From a virus: a DNA stretch of 64,000 nt. The position numbers were made by a program, and so were the translations under genes. Below the pieces are notes generated by a model that worked only from the letters and a program-made list of their open reading frames with translations, was not told the origin of the DNA and made no database searches. The DNA lies in IMG/VR virus record IMGVR_UViG_3300020410_000948, positions 1 through 64,000 of that record. One strand, 5' to 3'. Within the stretch, counting starts at the first letter, position 1; the number at the start of each line of letters is the position of its first letter. Positions 1 through 7,624 of the stretch are shown in pieces.

Positions 1-2
1 AT

Positions 3-854
3 GGCTCTGTCCTATCCCATCAACTCCGACGAAAAGATTTGGCGATCCCTCAATTTATCTCGGTGGGTGGAGGAAGTATGGGAGCAGGTTTTTTAGGAGC
101 TAAGTACAATCCTTTTGTTGTAAATAGCGATGGTAGAATTAGAAATCTAGACATGAAAGTAGACCAGAGATTCTACCAAAGAGCTTACGCCTTAGACGCT
201 ATTGAAAATAACTTTATAAACCAGAGAAGAGGTTCATTAGCAAAAGAACATCAGGCGATCCTTAAAGAGACGTTCAGCGTTCTAACAAGTGCTCAGATGG
301 ACGCGCTCAAAGTGGCTAGCGAGCCTGAAAATATAAAAGAAAGATACGGAGACAATAACTTTGGCAAGGGGTGCTTGATGGCACGGCGTTTAGTCGAAGC
401 AGGAGTACCATTTATTGAAGTTAATCTAGGTGGCTGGGATAATCACCAGAACATTTTCCCTACATTAAGAGATACGAAACTGCCCATGTTAGATCAAGGC
501 ATGAGCGCGCTGTATGAAGATTTAGAGCAGCGTGGGTTATTACAAGACACAGCGATTATTTGGATGGGTGAGTTCAGTAGGACTCCTCGTATCAACGGTA
601 ATGCTGGTCGTGACCACTGGGCGCGAAGTTGGAGTGTTGTTGTTGGCGGAGCTGGAATGAATGGCGGCATAGCCATTGGCGAAACAAACTCAGATGGTAC
701 TCGTGTTGAAACCGAACCATATACATCTCAGGATGTCATGGCTTCTGTTTGCAAAGCTCTTGGTATTTCTCTGGGAACTACGTTTACTAGCAACAGTGGT
801 AGACCTATGAAAATCGCCAACTCTGGTAAGGTTATAACCGAACTGTTTGGTTAA
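3..854 (+). CDS. DUF1501 family protein (5' end outside window)
   Basis: The reading frame is open from the first full codon at base 3, so the gene begins before the window. An internal ATG at 39 is not the likely start, because family-like sequence (GSVLSHQL) lies upstream of it. DUF1501 hallmarks are in order: GGWDNH (residues 143-148 of the visible part), MGEFSRTP (188-195) and GRDHW (202-206), followed by the GG-rich segment and a conserved C-terminal LGI. The family belongs to the alkaline phosphatase/sulfatase-like fold, is usually exported by Tat, and is common in Planctomycetes; its biochemical role is not established. The next phage gene starts 4 bases after the stop, so the gene is part of the phage operon. 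It is probably a host-derived accessory gene, and the signal peptide region is not visible. Confidence 0.85.
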   Translation, partial: GSVLSHQLRRKDLAIPQFISVGGGSMGAGFLGAKYNPFVVNSDGRIRNLDMKVDQRFYQRAYALDAIENNFINQRRGSLAKEHQAILKETFSVLTSAQMDALKVASEPENIKERYGDNNFGKGCLMARRLVEAGVPFIEVNLGGWDNHQNIFPTLRDTKLPMLDQGMSALYEDLEQRGLLQDTAIIWMGEFSRTPRINGNAGRDHWARSWSVVVGGAGMNGGIAIGETNSDGTRVETEPYTSQDVMASVCKALGISLGTTFTSNSGRPMKIANSGKVITELFG

Positions 855-858
855 TACA

Positions 859-1155
859 ATGAAATTTTACAAGAACGCAGTTTATGTGCTTTTTTCGCTA
901 TCCTTACTCAATTTAGCGGGCTCTTTCTATATGTTTAAGCATATAATGGATAAGGAGCCATCAATAGAGGTCAAAATTCCGCTGGAAAAAGACCTTAGAG
1001 AATTGCCCCTGCATGCGAGGCTTAGAGATTCGCAGATAATGCAAGCAATCCTTATGACTCATCACCAACTTGGGATACATAAGCCCGGCTCTCAGCCGAT
1101 GTGCCCAATGTGTCAAGACTCAGAAACTAAAACCATAACAGTAGAGAATAATTAA
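859..1155 (+). CDS. small membrane-anchored protein with CPMC motif
   Basis: This is a 98-residue protein of unknown function. A hydrophobic helix at about residues 7-26 follows a short basic start, so it is likely an inner-membrane protein with its tail outside, or an uncleaved signal. The C-terminal half is polar and ends with a CPMC pair (C82, C85) that could bind metal or form a disulfide. I chose the ATG at 859 rather than an in-frame TTG at 847, because the TTG lies inside the upstream DUF1501 gene and ATG is usual here. Its stop overlaps the start of phoH (TAATGG), which implies translational coupling. Its place between DUF1501 and PhoH suggests no specific role. Confidence 0.6.
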   Translation: MKFYKNAVYVLFSLSLLNLAGSFYMFKHIMDKEPSIEVKIPLEKDLRELPLHARLRDSQIMQAILMTHHQLGIHKPGSQPMCPMCQDSETKTITVENN

Positions 1156-1853
1156 TGGCAAGACAATCTAAGAAGAAGCCCACAACTAGACAGCGCCGAA
1201 AAATACTACGACCAAAGACCAGAAATCAAGAGGACTACATGGGTCATATCCATAAGTCTGATGTCACATTTTGTTCGGGGCCGGCAGGATCAGGAAAAAC
1301 AAGTGTCTCTGTTGGTATGGCGTGTGAATATCTAATCGAGAAGAGAGTAGACAAGATCATTATCACTAGGCCTGTTGTAGAGTCCGGTAGAGGTCTGGGA
1401 CATCTTCCGGGAACTTTAGTTGAAAAGATAAACCCATACTTAATACCTATACTAGAAGAGATGAACCAGTATCTCACAAAGAATACTGTTGAGGCATATA
1501 GAAATAAAAACATTATCGAACTTTGTCCTTTGGAATATATGAGGGGTAGAAACTTTCATAATTGTTTCATGATTCTTGACGAAGCACAGAACGCCACGTT
1601 CGAGCAGATTAAAATGTTTATTACTAGAATTGGTAAAGATTCAAAAGCGGTTATAAACGGAGACTTAAGACAGTCCGATTTAGGCAAGCAACAAGGAGGT
1701 TTGCATACCTGTATGGAAAAATTAGTTGAGGTCTCCGGTGTAGGAGTTTGTGAGCTTGACTATAGCGATATTGTGCGAAGCGATATTGTGTCAAAAATTC
1801 TAATTAGATTAAACAAGAAAGAAGATGATGATGAGCCAGTCAAATATTTTTAG
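1155..1853 (+). CDS. phoH: PhoH-like P-loop ATPase
   Basis: A 232-residue PhoH family protein with a short basic N-terminus and the single ATPase domain typical of phage versions. Walker A is GPAGSGKT (residues 42-49) and Walker B is ILDEAQN (140-146). The family motif ITRPVVESG (about 70-78) and a sensor-like INGDLRQSD (about 167-175) are also present. PhoH proteins are cytoplasmic ATPases related to the helicase domain of superfamily 1. They are very common in marine phages and are often used as phage marker genes; the phage function is unproven, and RNA or phosphate-stress roles have been proposed. The start codon overlaps the previous stop. The tail is acidic (DDDEP) and overlaps the next gene in another frame. 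Confidence 0.93.
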   Translation: MARQSKKKPTTRQRRKILRPKTRNQEDYMGHIHKSDVTFCSGPAGSGKTSVSVGMACEYLIEKRVDKIIITRPVVESGRGLGHLPGTLVEKINPYLIPILEEMNQYLTKNTVEAYRNKNIIELCPLEYMRGRNFHNCFMILDEAQNATFEQIKMFITRIGKDSKAVINGDLRQSDLGKQQGGLHTCMEKLVEVSGVGVCELDYSDIVRSDIVSKILIRLNKKEDDDEPVKYF

Positions 1854-2148
1854 AGGAGTGTTTCTAGCTGCTATTTTACTTATAGGAGCCAGAGCTGAAT
1901 ATAATAGCCATCAATTAGATAAAAGACTCAACCTTCTAGAGGACGGTGTGCTATTTAACCAACAAATACAAACTGATACATCTATGAAGCTTGAAACATT
2001 TTTGCAGGCTCTTTCTAATGAGCTTCCAATAGAGGTCGAGGCTTACGCTACTGAGGCCGCAGAAAGAGTAGCTAGAGAAACAACGATAAGCACACTGCAA
2101 CAATTCTCAGAAAATTTGAAGAAAATAGATGTCAAACTCGATAAGTGA
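1825..2148 (+). CDS. small exported or membrane-anchored protein
   Basis: Unknown protein of 107 residues. Three ATGs in a row (1825, 1828, 1831) could start it; a GAAAGAAG stretch just upstream fits any of them. A hydrophobic segment at about residues 9-23 ends in GARAE, which resembles a signal-peptidase site. The mature part is therefore either periplasmic or held by a signal anchor. The rest is helical and charged, rich in E, K and T. It overlaps the end of phoH by 29 bases and is the last gene before a small gap that carries a promoter-like sequence. Lysis-related or membrane functions are possible but nothing shows them. Confidence 0.55.
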   Translation: MMMSQSNIFRGVFLAAILLIGARAEYNSHQLDKRLNLLEDGVLFNQQIQTDTSMKLETFLQALSNELPIEVEAYATEAAERVARETTISTLQQFSENLKKIDVKLDK

Positions 2149-2151
2149 TTC

Positions 2152-2157
2152 TATAAT
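2152..2157 (+). promoter_or_regulatory. possible -10 box upstream of fmdB-like gene
   Basis: A perfect TATAAT sits in one of the few intergenic gaps of the left arm, 28 bases before the ATG of the next gene, followed by a good ribosome site (TAGGAG). No convincing -35 box is visible. The local sequence CTATAAT recurs upstream of ssb. Confidence 0.35.
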
Positions 2158-2184
2158 ATCATAGATTATTTATAGGAGTTATAC

Positions 2185-2526
2185 ATGCCGACATATGATT
2201 ATGAGTGCAGTGAGTGTGGTTATCACAAAGAAGTTTTTCAGAAGTTCTCTGAGAAGCCTCTTGTAAGGTGCCCAAAATGCAAAAAGCACAAATTCAGAAG
2301 AGTAATCCTGAGCGCTCCTCATGTTTCCGTCAAGGGTGAACCGACTACAATTCAGCATTTAGCTGACCGCAACACTCAAAAACTTGGCAGGTATGAGCTT
2401 GAATCTAAAATGCAGGCTGACAACATGGACAAGGTTAAGAAAGACCGAGAAGTCAATCAACGAAGAAACAAAATAAACAAGATGACACCGACCCAAAAGA
2501 AAAAATATATAGAGAAAGGCGAATAA
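2185..2526 (+). CDS. FmdB-type zinc ribbon protein
   Basis: A 113-residue protein. Its first 45 residues match the FmdB/CxxC regulatory zinc ribbon: PTYDYEC start, a CSEC pair, then CPKC about 20 residues later. The remainder is basic and charged (many K, R, Q) and may bind nucleic acid. FmdB-like proteins are small and often annotated as putative regulators; no mechanism is established. It is preceded by a TAGGAG ribosome site and is the first gene after a promoter-like gap, so it may head a transcription unit that runs into the recA region. Its stop overlaps the next start. Confidence 0.75.
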   Translation: MPTYDYECSECGYHKEVFQKFSEKPLVRCPKCKKHKFRRVILSAPHVSVKGEPTTIQHLADRNTQKLGRYELESKMQADNMDKVKKDREVNQRRNKINKMTPTQKKKYIEKGE

Positions 2527-2750
2527 TGTCTAAGGTTATACGAGCAGAACAACCACATAAAGCTAGAATTAGATTCGCTATAGACATCTTCCCTATGGGT
2601 CAAGACGGCTCATTGCACCCAACTCCCGTCAGCGCTGAAGAATTGACAAAATATGGAATTACAGACTTTGCTGAAATTTTCGTAGACGGAATCGACAAAC
2701 ATAATTGTATTAAAAACCTTATTTCTAAATTGGAGAGCTTAAATGGCTAG
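2526..2750 (+). CDS. hypothetical protein
   Basis: A 74-residue soluble protein that I do not recognise. It has an alternating pattern suggestive of a small alpha/beta domain (ARIRFAIDIF, then FAEIFVDG) and a C-terminal helix. No cysteine pairs, membrane segment or catalytic motif is visible. The ATG overlaps the stop of the FmdB-like gene and its own end overlaps the next gene by 8 bases, so it is a real member of the operon. Confidence 0.6.
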   Translation: MSKVIRAEQPHKARIRFAIDIFPMGQDGSLHPTPVSAEELTKYGITDFAEIFVDGIDKHNCIKNLISKLESLNG

Positions 2751-3078
2751 ATGGGAACATGAAGACGTTAGCAATCTAGATCTGCCAGATCCAGATAGGA
2801 TAACTCATACTTATTATGGATCGGATGCGTCTGAAACTGCAGAAGATTCGGCATTTGCTAAGCTTGCTAACAACAAGGGATTTAAAACATACTATATTAA
2901 ATACGGGAGAGGTGATTTGTTTGATCCGCTAGGAGCAGACAAAGGAAAGCATAATCGTCCATACTTTACATTTAGGAAAGTAGACGAAAAAGTTTTTGCT
3001 TATTATATGGAATATCTCTCTACGTTGGACAGGATTTTTTTGACAAGAGCTCGCAGAGCATTAATGGAGAATAGTTAA
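2743..3078 (+). CDS. hypothetical protein
   Basis: Unknown 111-residue soluble protein. It has an acidic N-terminal third, then an aromatic, basic centre (KTYYIKYGRGDLFDPLG) and a C-terminal helix rich in R and L. A GGAGAG ribosome site lies in the end of the upstream gene. No known motif is recognised. The tight overlap with the gene before and the zero-base gap to the one after support expression in one unit. Confidence 0.6.
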   Translation: MARWEHEDVSNLDLPDPDRITHTYYGSDASETAEDSAFAKLANNKGFKTYYIKYGRGDLFDPLGADKGKHNRPYFTFRKVDEKVFAYYMEYLSTLDRIFLTRARRALMENS

Positions 3079-3417
3079 ATGACTAAGACAGGCCCACTTT
3101 CTAAAGAAGAAAAGACTTATATTGAGGACAACAAAGACAAGAGCGCAGACTCTATCGCTAAAGATTTAGATAGATCTGAGAACATTGTCAACAAACACCT
3201 TACGACAGTCAAGCCCGAGCAGGAAGGTACTGAAGAGGGAGAAGAATGGTCTCCTCCTAAAGCAGGCGAACAGTTTGCTCGTAACGAAAAGTATGGAGCT
3301 ACAGTGATGACTGAAAGTGCTTCTATGACTGGCGACGAAAATAAACAGAAAACTCCTAGAGCTGTACCAGACCGAATGAAAGATTATATCTGTGAGATCA
3401 AGAGGGATGAAAAATGA
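3079..3417 (+). CDS. putative helix-turn-helix protein
   Basis: A 112-residue protein. Residues 7-42 (KEEKTYIEDNKD, SADSIAKDLDRS, ENIVNKHL) have the spacing of a helix-turn-helix of the kind that begins many phage DNA-binding and terminase-like proteins. The middle is acidic and likely disordered (EGTEEGEEW). The C-terminal half holds no recognised domain. It may be a small regulator, but no target can be named. Its TGA overlaps the ATG of the next gene. Confidence 0.5.
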   Translation: MTKTGPLSKEEKTYIEDNKDKSADSIAKDLDRSENIVNKHLTTVKPEQEGTEEGEEWSPPKAGEQFARNEKYGATVMTESASMTGDENKQKTPRAVPDRMKDYICEIKRDEK

Positions 3418-3923
3418 TATGCACCGTCAGAGATGACTACATAAGAAAACTAATTATGGAAGATATTTCCATGACTTGGAAGTGTACTCTAGACGATGGT
3501 ACTGTTGTTTGGGGTGACTATGAAAGGCCCGGCCTTAACCTAAGTCCTTGGGTTAGATTAAGGGAGTACTGTGAGGAATCCGGTAGAAATATAGTTAAAA
3601 TTCAGTCTATAGTCATAGGCGCACCAGAAGAGGTCGTATATGAAGACGAAAACGGTCTTGACGGTGTGTTCATTGCTAGAGGTTATTCCAAGGATATAGA
3701 TATGGCTACAGGCGATGGGCCTTCTTATCAGCATATGACGTTTGGTTTGTTGAATGAAAATTTAAATCAAGTTGATATTAAGAAGTATAGCTGGCCTGAA
3801 TGTGAATTTGTTGATTTCGTTCAGACTAGAAATGTTACACAAGAAAACCTTTCTTTTATGATTTGGCGAAATGGCGAAACAAAGAAGTCAAACGAGCAAA
3901 TTCAAGTCACCCTCAACGGGTGA
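3414..3923 (+). CDS. hypothetical phage protein
   Basis: Unknown 169-residue protein without membrane segments. The start at 3414 forms an ATGA overlap with the previous stop; later ATGs (3456, 3471) are possible alternative starts. The region WKCTLDDGTVVWGDYE, followed by a helix with WVRLREYC, looks like a small conserved beta-rich phage domain, but I cannot assign a family. The last 53 bases overlap the next gene in another frame. Confidence 0.55.
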   Translation: MICTVRDDYIRKLIMEDISMTWKCTLDDGTVVWGDYERPGLNLSPWVRLREYCEESGRNIVKIQSIVIGAPEEVVYEDENGLDGVFIARGYSKDIDMATGDGPSYQHMTFGLLNENLNQVDIKKYSWPECEFVDFVQTRNVTQENLSFMIWRNGETKKSNEQIQVTLNG

Positions 3924-4323
3924 ATATTGTACAGTAGCTCAATACATTGCAGAAATACTCATACAGCGTAAAGCAGAGTCCGAAAACAAAGGGTCTCTTG
4001 CGTATAAGTTTTGGAACAAAACCCAAAAAGCGGCTTACACTAGACAGGTACAGTCTGTTAGTAAGCTGATATCTGAATTTGGTGAGCGTGCAGTTTTTGA
4101 TTATATAGTAAACAAAAACAAAAAGGTTTATTCTGCAATGCCAAAGTGGGTGAAAGAGGCAGTCGAAAAGCACGCATATTTTCTCAGCAAGAAAAAAGAG
4201 GTTATCAAACAACCTAAGCAGATCCGCAAGGAAAGCGTGAACTCCAAACCCAGAAAAACATATGGAAAGAAAACACTTTTTTCAAAATTAAGGAGCTCTA
4301 ATGGCAAGAGTAAAGAAGAATGA
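3871..4323 (+). CDS. hypothetical basic protein
   Basis: Unknown 150-residue, strongly basic protein, lysine-rich throughout and especially in the last 40 residues. This suggests nucleic acid binding. A helical central part (WNKTQKAAYTRQV; ISEFGERAVFDYI) precedes the disordered basic tail. The gene overlaps its upstream neighbour by 53 bases and recA by 23 bases. Its place just before recA hints at a role in recombination or replication, but that is inference from position only. Confidence 0.55.
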   Translation: MAKQRSQTSKFKSPSTGEYCTVAQYIAEILIQRKAESENKGSLAYKFWNKTQKAAYTRQVQSVSKLISEFGERAVFDYIVNKNKKVYSAMPKWVKEAVEKHAYFLSKKKEVIKQPKQIRKESVNSKPRKTYGKKTLFSKLRSSNGKSKEE

Positions 4324-5365
4324 TCCTGCGTTTGTCAAGGATATTATTAAGAAATATGGAAATGTTATCTCTACTGGTAATGAAATTTTAGAGCGCCGAA
4401 AAGATTACAAAGTCGTAACTGTTAGCCCTGCGATTGATTTAGCTCTTAACGGAGGTATAAAAGAAGGCTCTTGGGTTATCTTGACGGGCGATCCTAAATG
4501 TGGCAAAACCACTACTGCGTTGCAAATTGCTGCAAACTGCCAAAAAGAAGGACGGCCAATTATTTATCTTGATGCCGAAGGTAGACTCAAAGAAATGAAT
4601 CTGCTTGGAGTCGATGGTCTTGATAAAGAAAAGATGCAAATCATTCACTCGGAAGATGAACCACTCAGTGCGGAAGCATTTTTAGATATTGCCGTCAAGC
4701 TAGTCAGTGCAAAAGAGAATGAAGGCTGTGTCTGCATTATTGATTCTACATCATCACTCATGCCAGCGAAAGAGCTTGATGGAGATATGACTCCCGGACG
4801 AGCGGGTCTACCAAAGATTCTTTCTGTATTCTGTAAAAAGATGGGACAGATTGTTCCAAACCAGCGAGCCACTTTGATTATTATCACACACTTCATTGCT
4901 AATACTTCAGGGTATGGCGCATCAAGAATGCCGGACTGTGGACGTAAAATCCAATATCAGGCCGATACACGAATGGAAGTTAAGTCAATCAGTCCTTGGG
5001 TTCAAGGAGATCGTCAAGTTGGTCAAGCTGTTAATTGGAAAGTTGTATGTTCCTCTATGGGATCTCCGGGAACAGAGTGCCAAAGCTGGGTCAGATATGG
5101 GCACGGGATCGACAAAGTTCAAGAGTTAATTATGTTAGGTCTAGATCTAGGTCTTATCGGAAAAGCAGGTGCTTGGCTGACTTGTGAGTTTATGTTAGGT
5201 CACACAGGCATCGTAAAGGAAATAAAGCCCGAAGTGAATATAGAAGACACAGAAGCTGTGCTTAAGTCTGTTAAATTTCAAGGGCAGGAAAAGCTATACA
5301 ATTTCTTTTTATCGAATGATAAAGTAGTTGATATTCTAGAAAAAGAGATAAGGTTAATGCTTTAA
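4301..5365 (+). CDS. recA: RecA/UvsX-type recombinase
   Basis: A 354-residue RecA-fold strand-exchange ATPase that would form filaments on single-stranded DNA during phage recombination and repair. Walker A is GDPKCGKT (residues 63-70), Walker B is VCIIDS (144-149), and the DNA-binding loop region follows LIIITHF with a G-rich segment before RKIQYQADTRMEV. The length matches bacterial RecA and T4 UvsX. A strong AAGGAG ribosome site (4290-4295) fixes the ATG at 4301, which lies inside the end of the previous gene. It is too diverged to say by eye whether it is closer to RecA or UvsX. A glycosyltransferase, a nuclease and a UvsY-like gene follow. Confidence 0.9.
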   Translation: MARVKKNDPAFVKDIIKKYGNVISTGNEILERRKDYKVVTVSPAIDLALNGGIKEGSWVILTGDPKCGKTTTALQIAANCQKEGRPIIYLDAEGRLKEMNLLGVDGLDKEKMQIIHSEDEPLSAEAFLDIAVKLVSAKENEGCVCIIDSTSSLMPAKELDGDMTPGRAGLPKILSVFCKKMGQIVPNQRATLIIITHFIANTSGYGASRMPDCGRKIQYQADTRMEVKSISPWVQGDRQVGQAVNWKVVCSSMGSPGTECQSWVRYGHGIDKVQELIMLGLDLGLIGKAGAWLTCEFMLGHTGIVKEIKPEVNIEDTEAVLKSVKFQGQEKLYNFFLSNDKVVDILEKEIRLML

Positions 5366-6330
5366 TGTATATAGAGCAACACTGCAAAATTAACGAAGAA
5401 AACAAAGTACATAGCCCAATAGATATTGTAGATGATACAATAACTAGATGTTTTTTCGGCTTGCGCGGTGGTCATGTTTCTGGGGATAGTGATGTATTTC
5501 GTACATGTCTCACTAGAGTACTAGGCTTAAGTTTGAAAGGACTTAAGAACGCATGTAAATTAAATAATATCTGCTTTAATGATCTGCCAAGAGAAAACCT
5601 AATCGTATTTTGCGATGATTTTTCCGCTCATTTTGACATGAGAGGTTATCACAGGGCTTCCAAAAGCCGAAGAGGTACTAGACTTGAAAATCATTACTGG
5701 TTTGGCACCGACTTTGATAGATGGGCTCCTATTGATTTGGATTCACTTTTTTCTCATTTTGACAATATATTCGTAACCAACCTGAAGTCACCAATAGTTT
5801 CTTCTTCTATCGGTAAGCAGCTATATCCTATTCCTATTGGGCCATTTCCTGACACGGACTCACATTCCAATTTGGTGCCATCAGAAAATAAACGCCATTT
5901 AGTGCTCTCAAGTTTTGATATTACACATCATAATAGAGAAGATCTAAACAATGCAATTCAACATCTTGATTATGTAACACGCTTCCCGCCAACCAGTCTC
6001 CCTAGCAGGACAGATTTTTATGCGATGTTATCAGAGCACCGATTTTCTATCTGCCCAGAAGGAAACGCTTGCGATACATTCAGGACTTGGGAGTCAATAC
6101 TGTGCAACTGTGTGCCGATAGTGCAGCCCAGCTTCTGCATGGATATATTTTCTAAAATTTGGCCAATGATAAAGATGGACTTATACAAATTTGACGAGAA
6201 GCTTCTTATCAAAATGTGCAAGTTCCTTATGAAGAATCCCAACTTTCAATACGCCGATACGGAACTCTTGAAACAAGAAAATATTTCAGCGCTCATCAAA
6301 AGGATAAAATATGAATGTGACAGGACTTGA
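5365..6330 (+). CDS. exostosin-like glycosyltransferase
   Basis: A 321-residue protein. Its C-terminal part carries the exostosin-type motif SICPEGNACDTFRTWESI followed by CVPIV, where a nucleotide sugar would be bound. The same motif occurs in the gene at 30089 (CICPRGNGIDTHRIWEA). It probably transfers a sugar from an activated donor; donor and acceptor are unknown. The odd point is its position. It sits between recA and a nuclease/UvsY-like pair, 12.7 kb away from the glycan island, yet is joined to recA by a TAATG overlap. It does not resemble the T4 DNA glucosyltransferases by eye. It may be a displaced island gene. Confidence 0.72.
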   Translation: MYIEQHCKINEENKVHSPIDIVDDTITRCFFGLRGGHVSGDSDVFRTCLTRVLGLSLKGLKNACKLNNICFNDLPRENLIVFCDDFSAHFDMRGYHRASKSRRGTRLENHYWFGTDFDRWAPIDLDSLFSHFDNIFVTNLKSPIVSSSIGKQLYPIPIGPFPDTDSHSNLVPSENKRHLVLSSFDITHHNREDLNNAIQHLDYVTRFPPTSLPSRTDFYAMLSEHRFSICPEGNACDTFRTWESILCNCVPIVQPSFCMDIFSKIWPMIKMDLYKFDEKLLIKMCKFLMKNPNFQYADTELLKQENISALIKRIKYECDRT

Positions 6331-6724
6331 TGGAAAGGTTTGGGTTTGGAATCCAACGAGAAGCCAAGCATCAGTCGATGAAAAAAATAGATCTTCTTTT
6401 CATAAAAAAGCAAAAATATTGTTGAAAGAGATCTATCCGTATGATAGAATTTTGCAAGAAGTCACTCTTCCGGGCACAAAAACTGGGTCAAGGAAAACAC
6501 TTCTTTATGCAGACTTATATATACCAAACAGAGACTTAATGGTAGAGGTGCATGGACAACAGCACTATGAATTTAATTCGTTTTTTCACAAGGATAAGAT
6601 GGCTTTCTTTAAAGCAAAGGCTAGAGACAACGACAAAAAGGCTTGGTGTGAGTTAAACCATATAACTTTAATTGTATTGTCGCACAGCGAGTCCATAGAA
6701 GAGTGGAGGAGTAAATTTGACTAA
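6311..6724 (+). CDS. PD-(D/E)XK (Vsr/EDxHD-like) nuclease
   Basis: A 137-residue protein with a compact nuclease core: E50, then LLYADLYIP (D68), then LMVEVHGQQHYEF (E79, H81, Q84, H85), then a helix of D and K residues and a strand LIVL. This order matches the Vsr/DUF559-like branch of PD-(D/E)XK enzymes that includes EDxHD homing endonucleases. It would cut or nick DNA. It lacks the extra DNA-binding modules of the homing endonuclease at 37201, so it may be a resident repair or recombination nuclease. It overlaps the end of the glycosyltransferase gene and lies just before the UvsY-like gene. Confidence 0.65.
   Translation: MNVTGLDGKVWVWNPTRSQASVDEKNRSSFHKKAKILLKEIYPYDRILQEVTLPGTKTGSRKTLLYADLYIPNRDLMVEVHGQQHYEFNSFFHKDKMAFFKAKARDNDKKAWCELNHITLIVLSHSESIEEWRSKFD
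6705..6711 (+). promoter_or_regulatory. ribosome binding site selecting a TTG start
   Basis: GGAGGAG lies about 6-7 bases before the TTG at 6717, and no ATG exists in frame nearby. This supports TTG as the real start of the next gene. Confidence 0.55.
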
Positions 6725-7184
6725 CGAACAAAAACTTACTGAATTTTTAAACAATGTAGATGATTGGATTAAAGATAGACATGCCGACTTGGTTGATGTA
6801 AATGAAGAAGTTAAGGAAATAATGAGCTTAACATCGGAGCAGGTACAGGACTTAGATCCTCAGACAGCACTTTCTCATAGCTTTGTTCTTTTTGCGCATG
6901 CAGAATATCTACAAACATTACATAATAAAGAGAGAACTGTTCTAGATTTTTCCGCTAACAGTATTTGGTTTATCATAGCCGACAAGATGGATAACTATGG
7001 TGGCCAATACGCAAAGTGGGAAGTTAGATATCACTCCGCAATTAAAGAGAACCCGCTAGCATCTGAATTGTATAGGCTTAAACTAGCTGCGGAGGCTAGA
7101 TTAAACCGCCTACAATCAAAGTCCGACAACACTAGAAGAATGGCTTCTGTTTTACAAGAGATAGGCAAAAGAAGAGGATACTAA
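6717..7184 (+). CDS. possible UvsY-like recombination mediator
   Basis: A 155-residue helical, charged protein. The tentative UvsY assignment rests on the layout of the family: a helical N-terminus, a segment with HAEYLQTLHNKERTVLDFS, a central Y/G-rich stretch (DNYGGQYAKWEVRYHSA), and a C-terminal helix with KSDNTRRMASVLQEIG. UvsY loads the UvsX/RecA filament onto SSB-coated DNA, which would fit its place three genes after recA. Similarity is weak by eye. Translation starts at TTG, with a strong GGAGG ribosome site ahead; the start lies within the end of the nuclease gene. Confidence 0.42.
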   Translation: MTNEQKLTEFLNNVDDWIKDRHADLVDVNEEVKEIMSLTSEQVQDLDPQTALSHSFVLFAHAEYLQTLHNKERTVLDFSANSIWFIIADKMDNYGGQYAKWEVRYHSAIKENPLASELYRLKLAAEARLNRLQSKSDNTRRMASVLQEIGKRRGY

Positions 7185-7624
7185 TGAGTATTATAGATAC
7201 CGCAAAAAAGCTATTACAAAAAGCTATTGAGTTAAACGATGATGAATTAATTAAAATGGCTAATGCTCTATTGGAAGATGAGGTTGACGCTATAGTCAAA
7301 AACGTTTCATTGCCAGAGCCTGAACCACAAGTTGAGGTTTCAGATACACGGGTTGATCCGTCCCAGTTTACTGTAGAAAAGAGGTCTTTTAAGAAGAAAT
7401 CTCAGGCTGTAAATGAAGTCTCTCGTGGAGACAATCTTTTTGTTGATGATGGAACTGAGCATACTGATATAGACACTCCTGATTTTGTACCAACACAAAG
7501 AAGAGGAGCTGCCCGAAGTGTTATGCAAACATGTGAGGAGTGTGGTAAGAAGTTCAAAGTACCTAAAGTTCACACTAGAGAGTTTTTTGTATGTGACACT
7601 TGTTTAAACAATAGGATTAGATAA
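7184..7624 (+). CDS. hypothetical protein with C-terminal zinc ribbon
   Basis: A 146-residue protein. The N-terminal 40 residues are helical (LLQKAIELNDDELIKMANALL), the centre is acidic and probably unstructured, and the C-terminus has two CxxC pairs (CEEC and CDTC, 18 residues apart) that should form a zinc ribbon. Such a layout suits a small DNA- or protein-binding factor. It is coupled to both neighbours by start-stop overlaps (TAATG at each end) and is followed by dUTPase. No specific function can be assigned. Confidence 0.6.
   Translation: MSIIDTAKKLLQKAIELNDDELIKMANALLEDEVDAIVKNVSLPEPEPQVEVSDTRVDPSQFTVEKRSFKKKSQAVNEVSRGDNLFVDDGTEHTDIDTPDFVPTQRRGAARSVMQTCEECGKKFKVPKVHTREFFVCDTCLNNRIR

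Noticed and set aside
2167-2174. T4-like late promoter TATAAATA on the minus strand
   Set aside because: There is no minus-strand gene downstream, and the sequence is part of a plus-strand ribosome-site leader.
5365-6330. T4-type DNA glucosyltransferase
   Set aside because: The exostosin motif is of another class, and no hydroxymethylase or similar enzyme that would make a DNA acceptor is present.
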